Shown in pieces: positions 1 through 9,329 of a stretch of DNA of 47,500 bases (positions are counted from its first letter, which is position 1; each line of letters starts with the position of its first letter). Both the position numbers and the translations under genes were made by a program. Where the stretch lies: assembly GCA_963575745.1 (NCBI GenBank), contig CAUYUJ010000193.1, forward strand, positions 1-47,500, given 5' to 3'. This stretch comes from Prorocentrum cordatum. Lineage: Eukaryota; Sar; Dinophyceae; Prorocentrales; Prorocentraceae. A model generated the notes under the pieces. That model was not told the DNA's origin and ran no database searches. It saw only the letters and a list, made by a program, of their open reading frames with translations.

Positions 1-83
<83 letters not shown>

Positions 84-129
84 AATGTTGTTGTTGTTGC
101 TGTTGTTGTTGTTGTTGTTGTTGTTGTTG
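1..129. repeat. (TTG)n microsatellite
   Basis: A nearly pure TTG trinucleotide run fills the first 129 bases, with small interruptions near 81-88 and 100. It runs off the left edge, so its full length is unknown. Confidence 0.97.
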
Positions 130-884
130 AACATTATTAATTCTAAAGAATAATTATTGTTGGGCCCCCTGGTGCACGCCCCCCCCCCCGCGCCTAGGCC
201 GCAGCCACATTTTCATCATTTTCGTGAGGAAGTCTCAGGTAAAACGATGTCATCCAGATCCGGTTGTTTTGTTGACGCCCGCTTTCCCTTGCAAAAAACA
301 TTATAAAATGAAATTTCTTGTTCTAACATATCCAAACTTCAAGAATCCCTTGCAAAAAATAAGGTAAAGTGGACATTTGCGCGCGCAAGACGAAATCCTT
401 CCAAAACCTTAGTTTTCGTAGCGATTTTAACATAAAAACATAAAAAAAATGGTTTTTCAAAAAAATGTCAAAATTTCATCCCGCGCGCTCTTGCGGATTC
501 GTAGGAAACCCAACACTTTTTAAACATTTCTGTCAAACGGGCTTTTGCGAGCAACTTTTTCGAACTTCTGCAACAACGGTTGCGCACCTGCCAGGGCCAT
601 CATCCCTGTCAAATAATACCAAGCGGGACACATTCTTTTTTTCTTCGCGCGCGCACGCCGTCGTCGTCGGCCGCGGGGCCCTGAATAGTAGCCACGGTCG
701 TCCGCATGCCACGAAGTGAAGTGTCCGAACGTCATAGGGCGGGAAGCTGGGTGTGGGTGGTGGCGAAGAGTCGTTTGGAAATGTGGTAGAGCTTGAACCG
801 GCCCCCCCACAAAGTGGGGGTATTGGCGGGCGTCGTATGAAAACCCTGGCACTGGTGAGAACGGAGTGTCCCAACGTGCTAGTA

Positions 885-885
<1 letters not shown>
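130..885. other. Stretch without recognisable gene
   Basis: This stretch holds a poly-C run at about 180-189 and moderately AT-rich DNA up to about 480. A GC-richer part follows to 885. Short open frames exist on both strands but have no recognisable motif or splice context. I see no RNA gene or element. Confidence 0.6.
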
Positions 886-962
<77 letters not shown>

Positions 963-970
963 ATTGTTGT
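886..970. repeat. (TTG)n microsatellite
   Basis: An 85-bp run of TTG/GTT triplets, the same motif as at the start of the window. Open frames across it would only encode poly-Val or poly-Leu and are not considered genes. Confidence 0.96.
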
Positions 971-1022
971 GTTTGTTCGGTGTTTGTGTTTCCAATATAA
1001 ATTTCGGGGGCAGCACACACAT

Positions 1023-1235
1023 CTGGAGCATCGAAAAAGGTACGGAAAGCCTGGTGACGAAGACCGACCGCAGTTCCTGTGCATTTTGAATGGGACTCGC
1101 TGTCGGTGTCGCCGCGGATGTTGTCCCTAATGAGACAGGAAGGCGCCTGCCTAGCAGCGGCTGCTGTCGATTTTGGACTGCACTCGCTGTTGGGCGTTGT
1201 ACCCATTCTTTCCGTACCCAGTTCGAGCGTCCAAG
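1023..1235 (+). mobile_element. MITE family 1, copy A
   Basis: This 213-bp segment matches 38246-38448 along most of its length, for example the shared CAGCGGCTGCTGT and the region around CATTTTG. Its ends form an imperfect inverted repeat: GGTACGGAAAG near 1039 on the left, and its complement CTTTCCGTACC near 1209 on the right. The flanks ACACACATC (1014-1022) and GCAAACATC (1236-1244) match at 7 of 9 positions, which suggests a decayed 9-bp target duplication. No coding capacity is seen. A 9-bp duplication would fit Mutator-type mobilisation, but that is inference. Confidence 0.6.
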
Positions 1236-2085
1236 GCAAACATCGGGAGGGAGGCTCGAATCCGATTCGAGGGCCGCGTTTCACGCGCCGATCGACATGA
1301 AAAGCTTGCGTTTGATGCCGAGGCGGGTTGTAGGAGCCTGTTCATTTGACGTCGTCCAATCCCGATCTAGAATCAATCAACAAGATTCGGACGATGACAT
1401 GGGAGGTGGGCAGGGGGCAACGACAGAGCAGGGCTCGAGGCCTCGAGACTCGAAGTTCGTTGTGCGAGGCTCTCGGCGCGTGCGCCCCGCCGAGAGCTTT
1501 CCAGGAATGCCCGACTCGTCCCGAACGGCCGCCAGGGAGCCGAGCTGGGATCCGAAAGCCGGGGGGGCAGCCTCAGGGCATGGACTGCTTGAGGCGGGGA
1601 AGCATGGGCCCCCCATCGCCCATGCCTCGCCAGTCGGGCCCGGGGTGCCCCGGCCCCGGCCAGGAACGTGGATGTTCGCCATCGGGGGCCTATTGCCGAT
1701 CTACCGGCGATGTGTTGCCGATTCCAGGACATTTCCTCCCCCCCACTAGCCAGCCCCATACTCTATCGTTCTCCTTCAGAGGTGGATGCGGCTGGGGACC
1801 GAGGTGAAAGGCAAAGGATCGAGGACCCTGGGCATGCGTGCCCCCTTGTTTGTCAGAACTTCTACTCGGTGTTGTACACATTTGCTGCGATGATATTCAT
1901 CGCCTTTCGCAGGCTATTGCTGTTCTCGCCCGCATATCGTGGTTGAGTTGAGGAGGGAGAGGGGGGAGAAGGAGAATGAAGAGTCCTTGCCGCCTCTGCC
2001 ACCGCTCCTCCTGCTCCTCCATCTCGTGACTGCAGCCATGCTTGTCCCGCCCCCCAGCGGTCGCGGAGCCTCTGGCGTTGCGGTC
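1236..2085. other. Stretch without confident gene
   Basis: GC-rich DNA with overlapping open frames on both strands (about 1346-1807 and 1373-1759). None shows a domain, a biased composition clearly matching one frame, or convincing splice sites. A short motif at about 1690-1720 (CCGATCTACCGGCGATG) resembles the dispersed repeat found at 5210, 25735 and 38990. Confidence 0.5.
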
Positions 2086-3565
2086 GGTTCTAAGCAAAAC
2101 TGCGGTTTTCAGCGCAACTGCGATCTGCGAAACCGTCGCCACTTTCGAGTGCTGCTGGTGGGTCCTGCGGAGTGAGGCACCGCGCGGATCTGAGCGGGAC
2201 CTCGCCGTCCCTAGGGGGCTGTGATCTGAGGGCTGCTGGTGGTTCCTGCGGAATGAGGCACCGCGCGGATCTGAGCGGGACCTCGCCGTCCCTGGGTGGC
2301 TGCGATCTGCGAAACTGTCGCCACTTTCGAGGGCTGCTGGTGGGTCCTGCGGAGTGAGGCACCGCGCGGATCTGAGCGGGACCTCGCCGTCCCTGGGTGG
2401 CTGCGATCTGCGAAACTGTCGCCACTTTCGAGGGCTGCTGGTGGGTCCAGCGGAGTGAGGCACCGCGCGGATCTGAGCGGGACCTCGCCGTCCCTGGGTG
2501 GCTGCGATCTGCGAAACTGTCGCCACTTTCGAGGGCTGCTGGTGGGTCCTGCGGAGTGAGGCACCGCGCAAGTGTGAGCGGGACCTTGCCGTCCCTGAGG
2601 GGCTGCGATCTGCGAAACTGTCGCCAGTTTGGAGGGCTGCTGGTGGGTCCTGCGGAGTGAGGCACCGCGCAAGTGTGAGCGGGACCTTGTCGTCCCTGAA
2701 GGGCTGGGATCTGCGAAACTGTCGCCACTTTGGAGGGCTGCTGGATGGGTCCAGCGGAGTGGAGGCACCGCGCGATCTGACGGGACCTCGCCGTCCCTGG
2801 GGGGCTGCGATCTGCGAAACTGTCGCCTCTTTCGAGGGCTGCTGGTGGGTCCAGCGGAGTGAGGCACCGCGCAGACCTGAGCGGGACCTCGTCGTCCCTG
2901 GGGGGCTGCGATCTGCGAAACTGTCGCCACGTTCGAGGGCTGCTGGTGGGTCCAGCGGAGTGAGGCACCCGCGTAGATCTGAGCGGGACCTCGCCGTCCC
3001 TGGGGGGCTACACTCTGCGAAACTGTCGCCACTTTCGAGTGCTGCTGGTGGGTCCTGCGGAGTGAGGCACCGCGCAGATCTGAGCGGGATCTCGCCGTCC
3101 CTGGGGGGCTGCGATCTGCGAAACCGTCGCAACTTTCGAGGTCTGCTTGAGGGGCCAGCATAGCGATCTGCGGAACTGTCGCCACTTTCGAAGGTTGCTG
3201 GCGGGTCTAGCGGAGTGAGGCACTGCGCAGATCTGAGCGGGACCTCGCCGTCCTTGGGGGGCTGCGATCTGCGACATTGTCGCCACTTTCGAGGGCTGCT
3301 GGTGGGTCCAGCGGAGTGAGGCACCGCGCGGATCTGAGCGGGACCTCGCCGTCCCTGGGGGCCTGCGACCTGCGAAACTGTCGCGACTTTCGAGGGCTGC
3401 TGGTGGGTCCTGCGGAGTGAGGCACCGCGCGGATCTGAGCGGGACCTCGCCGTCCCTGGGGGGCTGCGATCTGCGAAACGGTCGCCGCTTTCGAGGGCTG
3501 CTGGCGGGTTCAGCGGAGCGAGGCACCAGGCAGATCTGAGCGAGGCATCGCAATCCTTGGGGGGC
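2086..3565. repeat. 101-bp tandem satellite
   Basis: About 14 tandem copies of a 101-bp unit are present, recognised by the recurring GATCTGAGCGGGACCTCGCC and CTGCGAAACTGTCGCCACTT. Most copies are full length; some are shortened near 2225-2260, 2765 and 3145-3180. Because 101 is not a multiple of three, each copy changes frame. The unit lacks stops in several frames, so long chance open frames cover the array on the minus strand. No protein is called. Confidence 0.93.
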
Positions 3566-3689
3566 CGCGAGCCTCACGACTGCCGCTCGCAGAAGCATGT
3601 GCGCCCATGTCACGTCATCACCTCCGTATAACGTCTCCCAAGCTACTCGTGCCCCGCACTGCGCAGGGGTTGGGTACGTCGCCGGGGTG

Positions 3690-3935
3690 ATTCACATTCG
3701 GACTCGCTCACAGTCAGAGTCCACAGTCGCAGTCAGTCACACTCAGACGCACTCGTGCTCAGACTCACTCTCGCTCAGACTCAACACCCAGGCTCACTCA
3801 TAGTCATACTACTCATGCTCAGATGCACTCAGGCTCAGATGCGCCCACGCTCAGAGTATCTTCTCTGGTCAGACTCCTAGGCATTCAGAGTCACTTAGAT
3901 TCAGAGTCACTCGCAGTCAGATTTACTCGCACAAA
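3690..3935. repeat. Degenerate CTCAGACTCACT-type minisatellite
   Basis: Short imperfect repeats of ACTCAGACTC, ACTCACAGTCAG and similar words run through this segment. Weaker relatives (CTCGCGCTCAGAGTCACCC) occur near 14805-14845. Confidence 0.75.
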
Positions 3936-3954
3936 CCACCCACGCGGAGGCTCG

Positions 3955-4430
3955 CCTTGCGCTCAACTTGTGAGGACCCCTCTAGCGAGGCGTTGGTCTG
4001 TGCCGCCAGGGGAGGGACACTCCCCCGTTCGCGCCAAGAATGTGGGGATGTCTCAGGCGGTTTGCTTGTTTTGTGGCTTAGACTTGCCTCCTTTCAGAGC
4101 AGGTCGTGAGGACGTCTCGAGCGAGGCGCTTGTTTTCAGCACTCCAAGGGTGAGCCGCCAGGGGTAGTCCCGTTCGCGGCAAGATTTCTCGTGGCTTGAA
4201 CTTCTTTGCTTTCATAGCAGATCGTGCGGATATCTCGAGCGAGGCGCTGGTTTCAGCACCCCAGCGGGGATCCGCCCGGGGTGGGGATACTCCCCCGTTC
4301 GCGGCGCCTGTTTGGTGGCTTGGACTTCTCTGCTGTCAGATCAGATTTTGAGGATGTCTTGAGCGAAACGTTGGTTTCAGCATTCCAAGGGGGATCCGCC
4401 AATGTCGGGGACACTCCCCCGTTCGCAAAG
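3955..4430. repeat. Four imperfect tandem copies of a ~120-135 bp unit
   Basis: The block GAGGACGTCTCGAGCGAGGCG, followed by a CCGCCAGGGGTGGGGACACTC-like segment, recurs near 3972, 4107, 4226 and 4348. Spacing is 119-135 bp. Copies differ by substitutions and small indels. No gene is evident. Confidence 0.75.
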
Positions 4431-4885
4431 CAACGCAACGCAAAGCAATGCAAATCAACGCAAAACAGTGCAAAGCAATGCACAGCATTGTAAAGCAATG
4501 TAATGCGGTGCAATTCAATGCAGAGCAATGACATTCAATGCAACGCAACGCAAAGCAACGCATAACAATGCAAAGCAATGCGAAGCATTGCAGAGTAACG
4601 CAAAGCTCTGTAATGCGATGCAAAGCGATGCGACGCACTGCAAAGCTTGGCAACGGAACGCAAAGCAATGCAGAGCAATGCAGAACAATGCAGAGCAATT
4701 CGGAGCAACGCAGAGCAACGCAGAGCAATGCAGAGCAATGCAGAGCAATGCAAACCAATGCAAAGCAATTCGACGCGATTGCAATGTAGTTCGATTGCAT
4801 TGCAATGCAACGCGACCGCAATTCAAGGCCAGTGCAAATGTGCAAAGCAATGCGACGCGATTGCAATGCAATGCGATTGCAATGC
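4430..4885. repeat. GCAATGCAAA-type simple repeat
   Basis: About 450 bp of imperfect repeats of GCAATGCAAA, GCAACGCAAA and GCAGAGCAAT. The periodicity is near 10 bp but drifts. Related GCAATGC or GCATTGC words reappear at 40190-40400 and 41340-41560. All six frames tend to be open and encode Cys/Ala/Met-rich or Gln/Asn-rich runs, which I take as artefacts. Confidence 0.9.
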
Positions 4886-5209
4886 AAGGGGCGGCGACGA
4901 ACGGCGGCCACGGGCGGAGACGGTGAGAACGAGCGCGGCGACCGACTCCCAAGCGCAGAAGCAGCGGCGGCGGACGGCGGCGACGGGCGGCGACGGCGAC
5001 AACAGCCAGCCGGACCGACACCCAGGCCCAGTTCCTCCTAGACCAAGCACGGACCTGTAAGTCTAAACACTTTCCTTGTTGTTTTTCCCTTGAGCTCGGC
5101 CTCCGTGGGCCATTTTCGGGGTCCAGGGCTTTCAAGCATGGATCTGGGACGAAACATGACCTTTGAGAAAGGGGTCGGGACTTCTCTGTGAGACCTTCCG
5201 ATGGTGGGC

Positions 5210-5355
5210 TGAGGCAGATGGGCGCGCCGCGCTGCCGATGCATCGGCGATGCGGCGTGGCCCAGAGCCCCTTCTTCTGCATCCTGTCGTCGCCGATGCGT
5301 CGCCAGTGTGTCGGCGAGGCGGCGCGATCCTCCGACCCCATCTGTTCCAGCGCTA
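5210..5355 (+). repeat. Dispersed repeat R5, copy 1
   Basis: This segment contains GATGCATCGGCGATGCGGC and ends in GGCGCGATCCTCCGACC. A similar arrangement occurs at 25735-25880, and in inverse orientation at 38990-39112. The unit contains TCGGCGA words and their complements and may be a degraded foldback element. Confidence 0.65.
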
Positions 5356-5536
5356 ACTTGTCCGATGCCTCTTCTCTGCCCCCTCCTGAGGAGGTCAGTA
5401 AGCCCAGTGTGTCAGGCGGTTCAATCCACACCCCTAGAATGCAAGCTCTGGCCGACCGAATTCAGGCACGATAGCAGGCCCGAATGGCAGGAGCCGCCGC
5501 CGACAGCGGCAAAACAAGATATTAACACGGTTAGGC

Positions 5537-5814
5537 CTCTTGAGCGCTACCTGTGGAGGCCTCCAGGGCTTCCTTCGCCATCGGAGGAGCGGGTCCAGAG
5601 GGAGGCTCGGACCGCGGAGGGCGCCGAGGATGCCGACGAGGATGCCGAGGAGCAGGAGGAGGAGGAGGAGGAGGAGGATGAGGAGGAGCAGGAGGGGGAG
5701 GAGGAGGAGGAGGAGGAGGAGGAGGAGGAGGAGGAGGAGGAGAGAAGGGAGGAGGAGGAGGAGGTGAGGCGGGGGGAGGGGGAATGGGGACTGGAACCAC
5801 GACGCGGCGGATAA
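5537..5814 (+). CDS. Candidate exon, acidic low-complexity product
   Basis: A possible acceptor (ACACGGTTAG) precedes an open frame that begins PLERYLWRPPGLPSPSEERV. It then becomes almost pure Glu where the GGA microsatellite starts, and ends at TAA 5812-5814. The first 40 codons have balanced, non-repetitive composition, unlike the neighbouring chance frames; that is the only support. The Glu run may be microsatellite rather than real exon. Function unknown. Confidence 0.22.
5643..5775. repeat. (GGA)n microsatellite
   Basis: An imperfect GAG/GGA triplet tract, purine-only over most of its length. Confidence 0.93.
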
Positions 5815-5819
5815 CGAAA

Positions 5820-6342
5820 TGATAGGATGTGATGATAATGACTGAATAGAGATGGCTGATGATTATGATGATGATATGAATGAATGATGAGAATGATGAT
5901 GATTTAGGAGGAGGAGGAGGTGAGGAGGAGGGAGGAGGAGGTAGGATGATGAGAGGAGGAGGCTGAGGATGAGGAGGAGGATGAAGGATGATGATGATGA
6001 TGCTGATGATTGATAGATGCTGCTGCTCTGTGATGATGATGATGAATGATGATGATGCTGCTGAATGATGCGGATGATGATGATGAATTATGAATGATGA
6101 TGATCTGAATGATGATGATGATGATGATGATGAAGATGATGATTATGGGTTAATCTGATTATGATGTGATAGGATGTGATTGATGATGAGATGAATGGAG
6201 ATGATGATGATGATGGATGAATGATGAGGATGAATGATGATGATGATGATGATGAAGATGGGATGGTGATGGTGAGGTGGATGGTGATGATGAGATGATT
6301 ATTGTGATGCATATGAATGATGATATGATGATGCAATGATGA

Positions 6343-6373
<31 letters not shown>

Positions 6374-6430
6374 GGATGATGTAGGATGATGAGGATGATG
6401 CTGGATGATGATATGATGGATGATGATGTA
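5820..6430. repeat. (GAT)n microsatellite region
   Basis: About 600 bp of GATGAT/ATGATG triplets with frequent frame slips and AATGA interruptions. It includes a short GGA block at 5907-5985. There is no gene. Confidence 0.93.
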
Positions 6431-6765
6431 GGATGAGGAGGAGGGAGGGAAGGAGGAGGAGGAGGAGGGAGGAGGGGGAGCAGGACGAGGAGGGGGCGGG
6501 GGGCAGGTAGGAGCAGGAGGAAAGGAGAGGAGAGGCGGAGGTAGGTGAGGAGGCGGAGGGGGAGGAGGCGGAGGGGGCGGAGAGGCAGGGGAGGAGCGGT
6601 GAGGCGGAGGAGGAGGCGAGGAGGCGGAGGCGGAGGCGGAGAGGGGTAGGAGAGGGGAGGAGGAGGCGGAGGAGGGAGGAGTAGGAGGATAGGAGGAGGA
6701 GGAGCAGGAGGGATGGAGGAGGCGGAGGAGGAGGAGGAGGAGGAGGAGGAGAAGGAGGAGGGGGC
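6430..6765. repeat. (GGA)n-rich purine tract
   Basis: About 330 bp of GGAGGA-type sequence with GGAGGCGG variants. It is followed by a short unique segment (6766-6890) with no evident gene. Confidence 0.92.
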
Positions 6766-6889
6766 TTTCGCCTCTTTTCTCCAGGAGTTTTCTTCTGTGG
6801 CCGGGGGGGGGGGAGCGGGGAGGACGAACGACGAGCGAACGAACGAGCGACGACGAAAATACAGAGGTCCGAGCTCCAGAACACAGCTG

Positions 6890-7014
6890 TGCTCTAGACA
6901 CCAAAAAAGGTCAGGGGACGGTTTTCGAGCATTCTTGGAGTAATTTTGTATAATATTTTTGGAGTATTTTTGATTTTTCGCTCCGAAATCCGCCTGTAGG
7001 GGGACATGCCCGAC
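6890..7014 (+). mobile_element. MITE family 2, right-hand part
   Basis: The end GGGGGACATGCCCGAC matches the right terminal repeat of the complete copy at 28647-28782. The interior (ACGGTTTTCGAGCATTC and the AT-rich DNA after it) resembles that copy too. The expected left terminal repeat (GTCGGGCRTGTCCC) was not found upstream, where a GGA tract lies instead. Confidence 0.5.
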
Positions 7015-7195
7015 CGGCCTCGGAAGAAAGTAGCGAGCACTCATCCAAATCCGTCTGTCAATGCCCCCCAGTGATCAATGTTTGCGGTGGGTTGGATGAG
7101 TTGCACTTCGACCGCAGTCTTCCCCGGCGCGTGCCATCTTTGAGTTTTGCGGGGCGGGGCCTGCTCAGGCCTGCCTGGGAGCCCCCCTGTCAGGA
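7015..7195. other. Short unique stretch before the LINE
   Basis: GC-rich unique DNA between the MITE fragment and the CTC tract. No open frame with recognisable features was seen. Confidence 0.5.
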
Positions 7196-7336
7196 GAGCC
7201 TCCTTCCCCTCCCCCTCCCCCTCCCCCTCCTCCTCCCTCCTCCTCCCTCCTCCTCCTCCTCCTCCTCCTCCTCCTCCTTCTCCTCCTCCTCCTCCCCCTC
7301 CTCCTCCTCCTCCTCCTCCCCCTCCTCCTCCTCCTC
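7196..7336. repeat. (CTC)n microsatellite abutting the LINE 5' end
   Basis: A pyrimidine-only tract of CTC triplets, with CCCTCC variants, ends directly at the spliced leader sequence that opens the LINE. A pyrimidine tract immediately upstream of an AG could work as a trans-splicing acceptor region; that is inference. Confidence 0.95.
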
Positions 7337-7358
7337 TCCGTAGCCATTTTGGCTCAAG
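7337..7358 (+). other. Dinoflagellate spliced leader (DinoSL) sequence in genomic DNA
   Basis: These 22 bases begin TCCGTAG and finish with CCATTTTGGCTCAAG. They match the published DinoSL consensus (D-CCGTAG then the 15-base tail) at every position. A leader at the 5' end of a retrotransposon means that a trans-spliced mRNA was reverse transcribed and inserted. It is not an SL RNA gene: no donor GT follows the AAG; the next bases are CCATTTTGG. Confidence 0.95.
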
Positions 7359-7373
7359 CCATTTTGGCTCAAG
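7359..7373 (+). other. Spliced leader relic (truncated second leader)
   Basis: The 15 bases CCATTTTGGCTCAAG repeat the 3' part of the leader just upstream. The missing part is exactly the bases up to and including the internal TAG of the leader. This is the expected result when that AG serves as acceptor for a new round of trans-splicing. Such relics are known for retroposed dinoflagellate genes. Confidence 0.93.
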
Positions 7374-7528
7374 AGCTATGCACACTGGGGGCTCCGCGCC
7401 TCCGTGCCAAAACGGGATCGCTCTGTTTCCCGAGCGTGGCAAGGCTCGCTTGCGGCCTGGCAGTCTTTCTTCACTGCAGTCACGGCCTCCCTGCACAGAG
7501 GCCCGTGGCCCAGAGTCCCGCGCGCGCC

Positions 7529-8578
7529 ATGGCTCCTCGTCGGGTTGCTGCTGATGAACCTTGGATATGCAAGTCGTGTGTCCACTCAGTCACTGGCAAG
7601 CCGTGGTTCAATGCGGGAGGGACGTTGTACTGCAAGCAGTGTCAACTCCACAAGTCGGTGGTGTTCAAAGAGTACAAGCGAGGCAAAACCCCCAGCGTCC
7701 ATGCTGCGGGAGCCAAGGGCCCTAGCTCAGTCGACAAAGGCCTCGCGGCTCGTTGTGCACAGCTCGAAGAACAAATCAAGCGGCTCACCTCGGAGAAGGC
7801 CGAGCCCACGCCACCGCCACCATGGGCGCAATCACAGCCTGACGGTGCGGAAGACAAGCGCAAGCGCATCAAGGAACTGGACGGCATCATCCGCGTGCTC
7901 TCGCCTGATAAGGACGCGACGGTGCTGGCCACTTTCAAGAAGGAGAAGGAGACCTTGGAGCGGGAGTTGTTCGACGGGCGCCCGATCGAGGACCAAGCTC
8001 GGTCGTTGGCGGCCAAGCTCCAGCATGCGAGGTCCCAGGAGTCCAGCGTGCGCAAGTCGGTCGAAGAGCAGAGGGCCAAGATCCAGGAGCTGCAGGGGCA
8101 CTTGGACAAGGCTGAGGCAAAGCTCGTGGAGGCTTCCGCCGAGGTGGTCAGGCTCGAAGAGGAGACGCGCAAGGCCATGTCCCAGGCGCGCCCGCCCGAG
8201 CAGCAGCGGCCGCCCACGCTCCATGAGATGCTGCCTGGGTTCGCCGTGTCGGTGGAGCAGCTGGGGCGCGTCGCCAGCACTCTGGGCTTGGGGCCTGATC
8301 TTACTGCTGGGCTGCAAGCGATGGCGGAGACGGTCACCAAGTTGCAGCAGGCGCCGCAGGCAAAGCCACCTCCGCCTCAGACTGCAGAACCACCTGCACA
8401 AGAGCCTGATCAAGCCGAACCTCCCGACATTGAGATGGAAGAGGCAGACATGCGGGCGACGCTCAACGCGGCAGGAATCCCCACGGACGAAAGTGTCTCT
8501 GCCGAGGCGGTCACGGAAAGGTTCAAGCGGTTCCAGACGACGTACATCGAGGCGTGCAAGCGGGCTCGCAAACAATAG
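7529..8578 (+). CDS. LINE ORF1 protein, zinc-finger and coiled-coil
   Basis: The 349-residue product is probably the nucleic-acid-binding partner of the retrotransposon RNP. The start chosen is ATG 7529, in the context GCGCGCCATGG; an earlier in-frame start would lie in the leader and 5' UTR. Residues 12-38 carry a four-Cys zinc finger (C14, C17, C35, C38) with flanking Trp and Tyr. Residues about 60-250 are rich in Lys, Glu, Ala and Leu with heptad-like spacing and probably form a coiled coil. A Pro/Glu-rich linker (about 285-315) precedes a basic C-terminus. The stop is TAG. The frame is intact, in contrast to ORF2. ORF1 of other LINE clades often has CCHC knuckles; the C-x2-C...C-x2-C type here is different. 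Assignment rests on position and composition. Confidence 0.82.
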   Translation: MAPRRVAADEPWICKSCVHSVTGKPWFNAGGTLYCKQCQLHKSVVFKEYKRGKTPSVHAAGAKGPSSVDKGLAARCAQLEEQIKRLTSEKAEPTPPPPWAQSQPDGAEDKRKRIKELDGIIRVLSPDKDATVLATFKKEKETLERELFDGRPIEDQARSLAAKLQHARSQESSVRKSVEEQRAKIQELQGHLDKAEAKLVEASAEVVRLEEETRKAMSQARPPEQQRPPTLHEMLPGFAVSVEQLGRVASTLGLGPDLTAGLQAMAETVTKLQQAPQAKPPPPQTAEPPAQEPDQAEPPDIEMEEADMRATLNAAGIPTDESVSAEAVTERFKRFQTTYIEACKRARKQ

Positions 8579-8621
8579 CTTCGTCAGCTTTGGGCTTGGT
8601 ATCTTACTCAGTTCAGCGGCA

Positions 8622-9329
8622 ATGACGGCAAGCAATGACGGGTCCCTTCGAAGCGGGGTATCAGCTTCATCTGCGACTTCTCCGAGGACTACGACGTCGG
8701 CGGCGTGTGCTACACCGTGGGCAAGCGCCTCTGGGGAAGATTCTGATGTTATTGGCACGCGTTGGCTACCCTCAGGGAGGCTCAATCGGCTTGCCGAGCA
8801 GAGGCCTGGGGCGGAACCCCGTGCACCGTGCACGTCACAGAGTGCGGCGTCTTCCGCGGCATCGGTAAGTGTCTCTTGGGATGAGAATGCTATTGGCACG
8901 AGTTGGCTACCCTCAGCACCGCTCACTCGGCTTGCCGAGTAGAGCGCTGAGGTGGAACCCCGTGCATCGCGTACCTCGCAGAGTGCGGCTTCTGCTTCAC
9001 AGATGGGGTGTGCTTCTTCGGCGTTCTCGGCTCCAGGAGGTGCGCATTGCTCACCGTCCGTCGTCGGCGGGCAAGCAGCATTGAGGACAACTGAGGGCGG
9101 AGAGTACCGACCGTGGGAGGCCCCTGGCCCCCACGGCACGCACCACTCACCCTCTTCGCCTCGCTGCGAGCCTGCTGCGACATTGGGCGGCAGAGGGTGC
9201 CGACCTACTGGAGCCATGGTGGGATCAAACATGGACGGGGAGTGCGACCCGTTCGAGTTTCTTGATGCCGATAGGGAAGCCGACGACCTTGTTCCCACTA
9301 TTTGCCCGAACCCCTTCGGAAATACGTAA
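8622..9329 (+). pseudogene. Possible original N-terminal part of LINE ORF2 (broken)
   Basis: An open frame starts at ATG 8622, 44 bp after the ORF1 stop. It runs to TAA at 9327-9329, interrupted once by TAG at 8940-8942. It is Ser/Ala-rich with the 47-residue duplication, then becomes acidic (DPFEFLDADREADDLVPTI) before stopping. The downstream endonuclease frame lies in the next frame and is already open from ATG 9262. I infer that a small indel between 9262 and 9329 separated the two. If so, ORF2 once started at 8622. The alternative is that ORF2 starts at ATG 9262 or 9493 and this frame is incidental. Confidence 0.5.
8740..9000 (+). repeat. 141-bp in-frame tandem duplication in the ORF1-ORF2 spacer
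   Basis: The segment starting TATTGGCACGCGTTGGCTAC at 8750 recurs at 8891, exactly 141 bp (47 codons) later, with scattered substitutions. In the frame of ORF2's leader it encodes a repeated peptide around IGTRWLPS and AEPRA.TSQSAAS. In copy 1 the codon after LAE is CAG; in copy 2 it is TAG. Confidence 0.85.

Noticed and set aside
1897-3324. 475-codon open frame on the minus strand
   Set aside because: It is produced by the 101-bp satellite, whose period is not a multiple of three; the encoded repeats change frame from unit to unit.
4336-5243. Cys-rich minus-strand open frames
   Set aside because: Translation of GCAATGC-type simple repeats; the Cys/Ala/Leu pattern follows directly from the repeat.
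7337-7373. SL RNA gene
   Set aside because: The leader is followed by its own truncated repeat, not by a GT donor and an SL RNA intron part, and it sits at the 5' end of a LINE.
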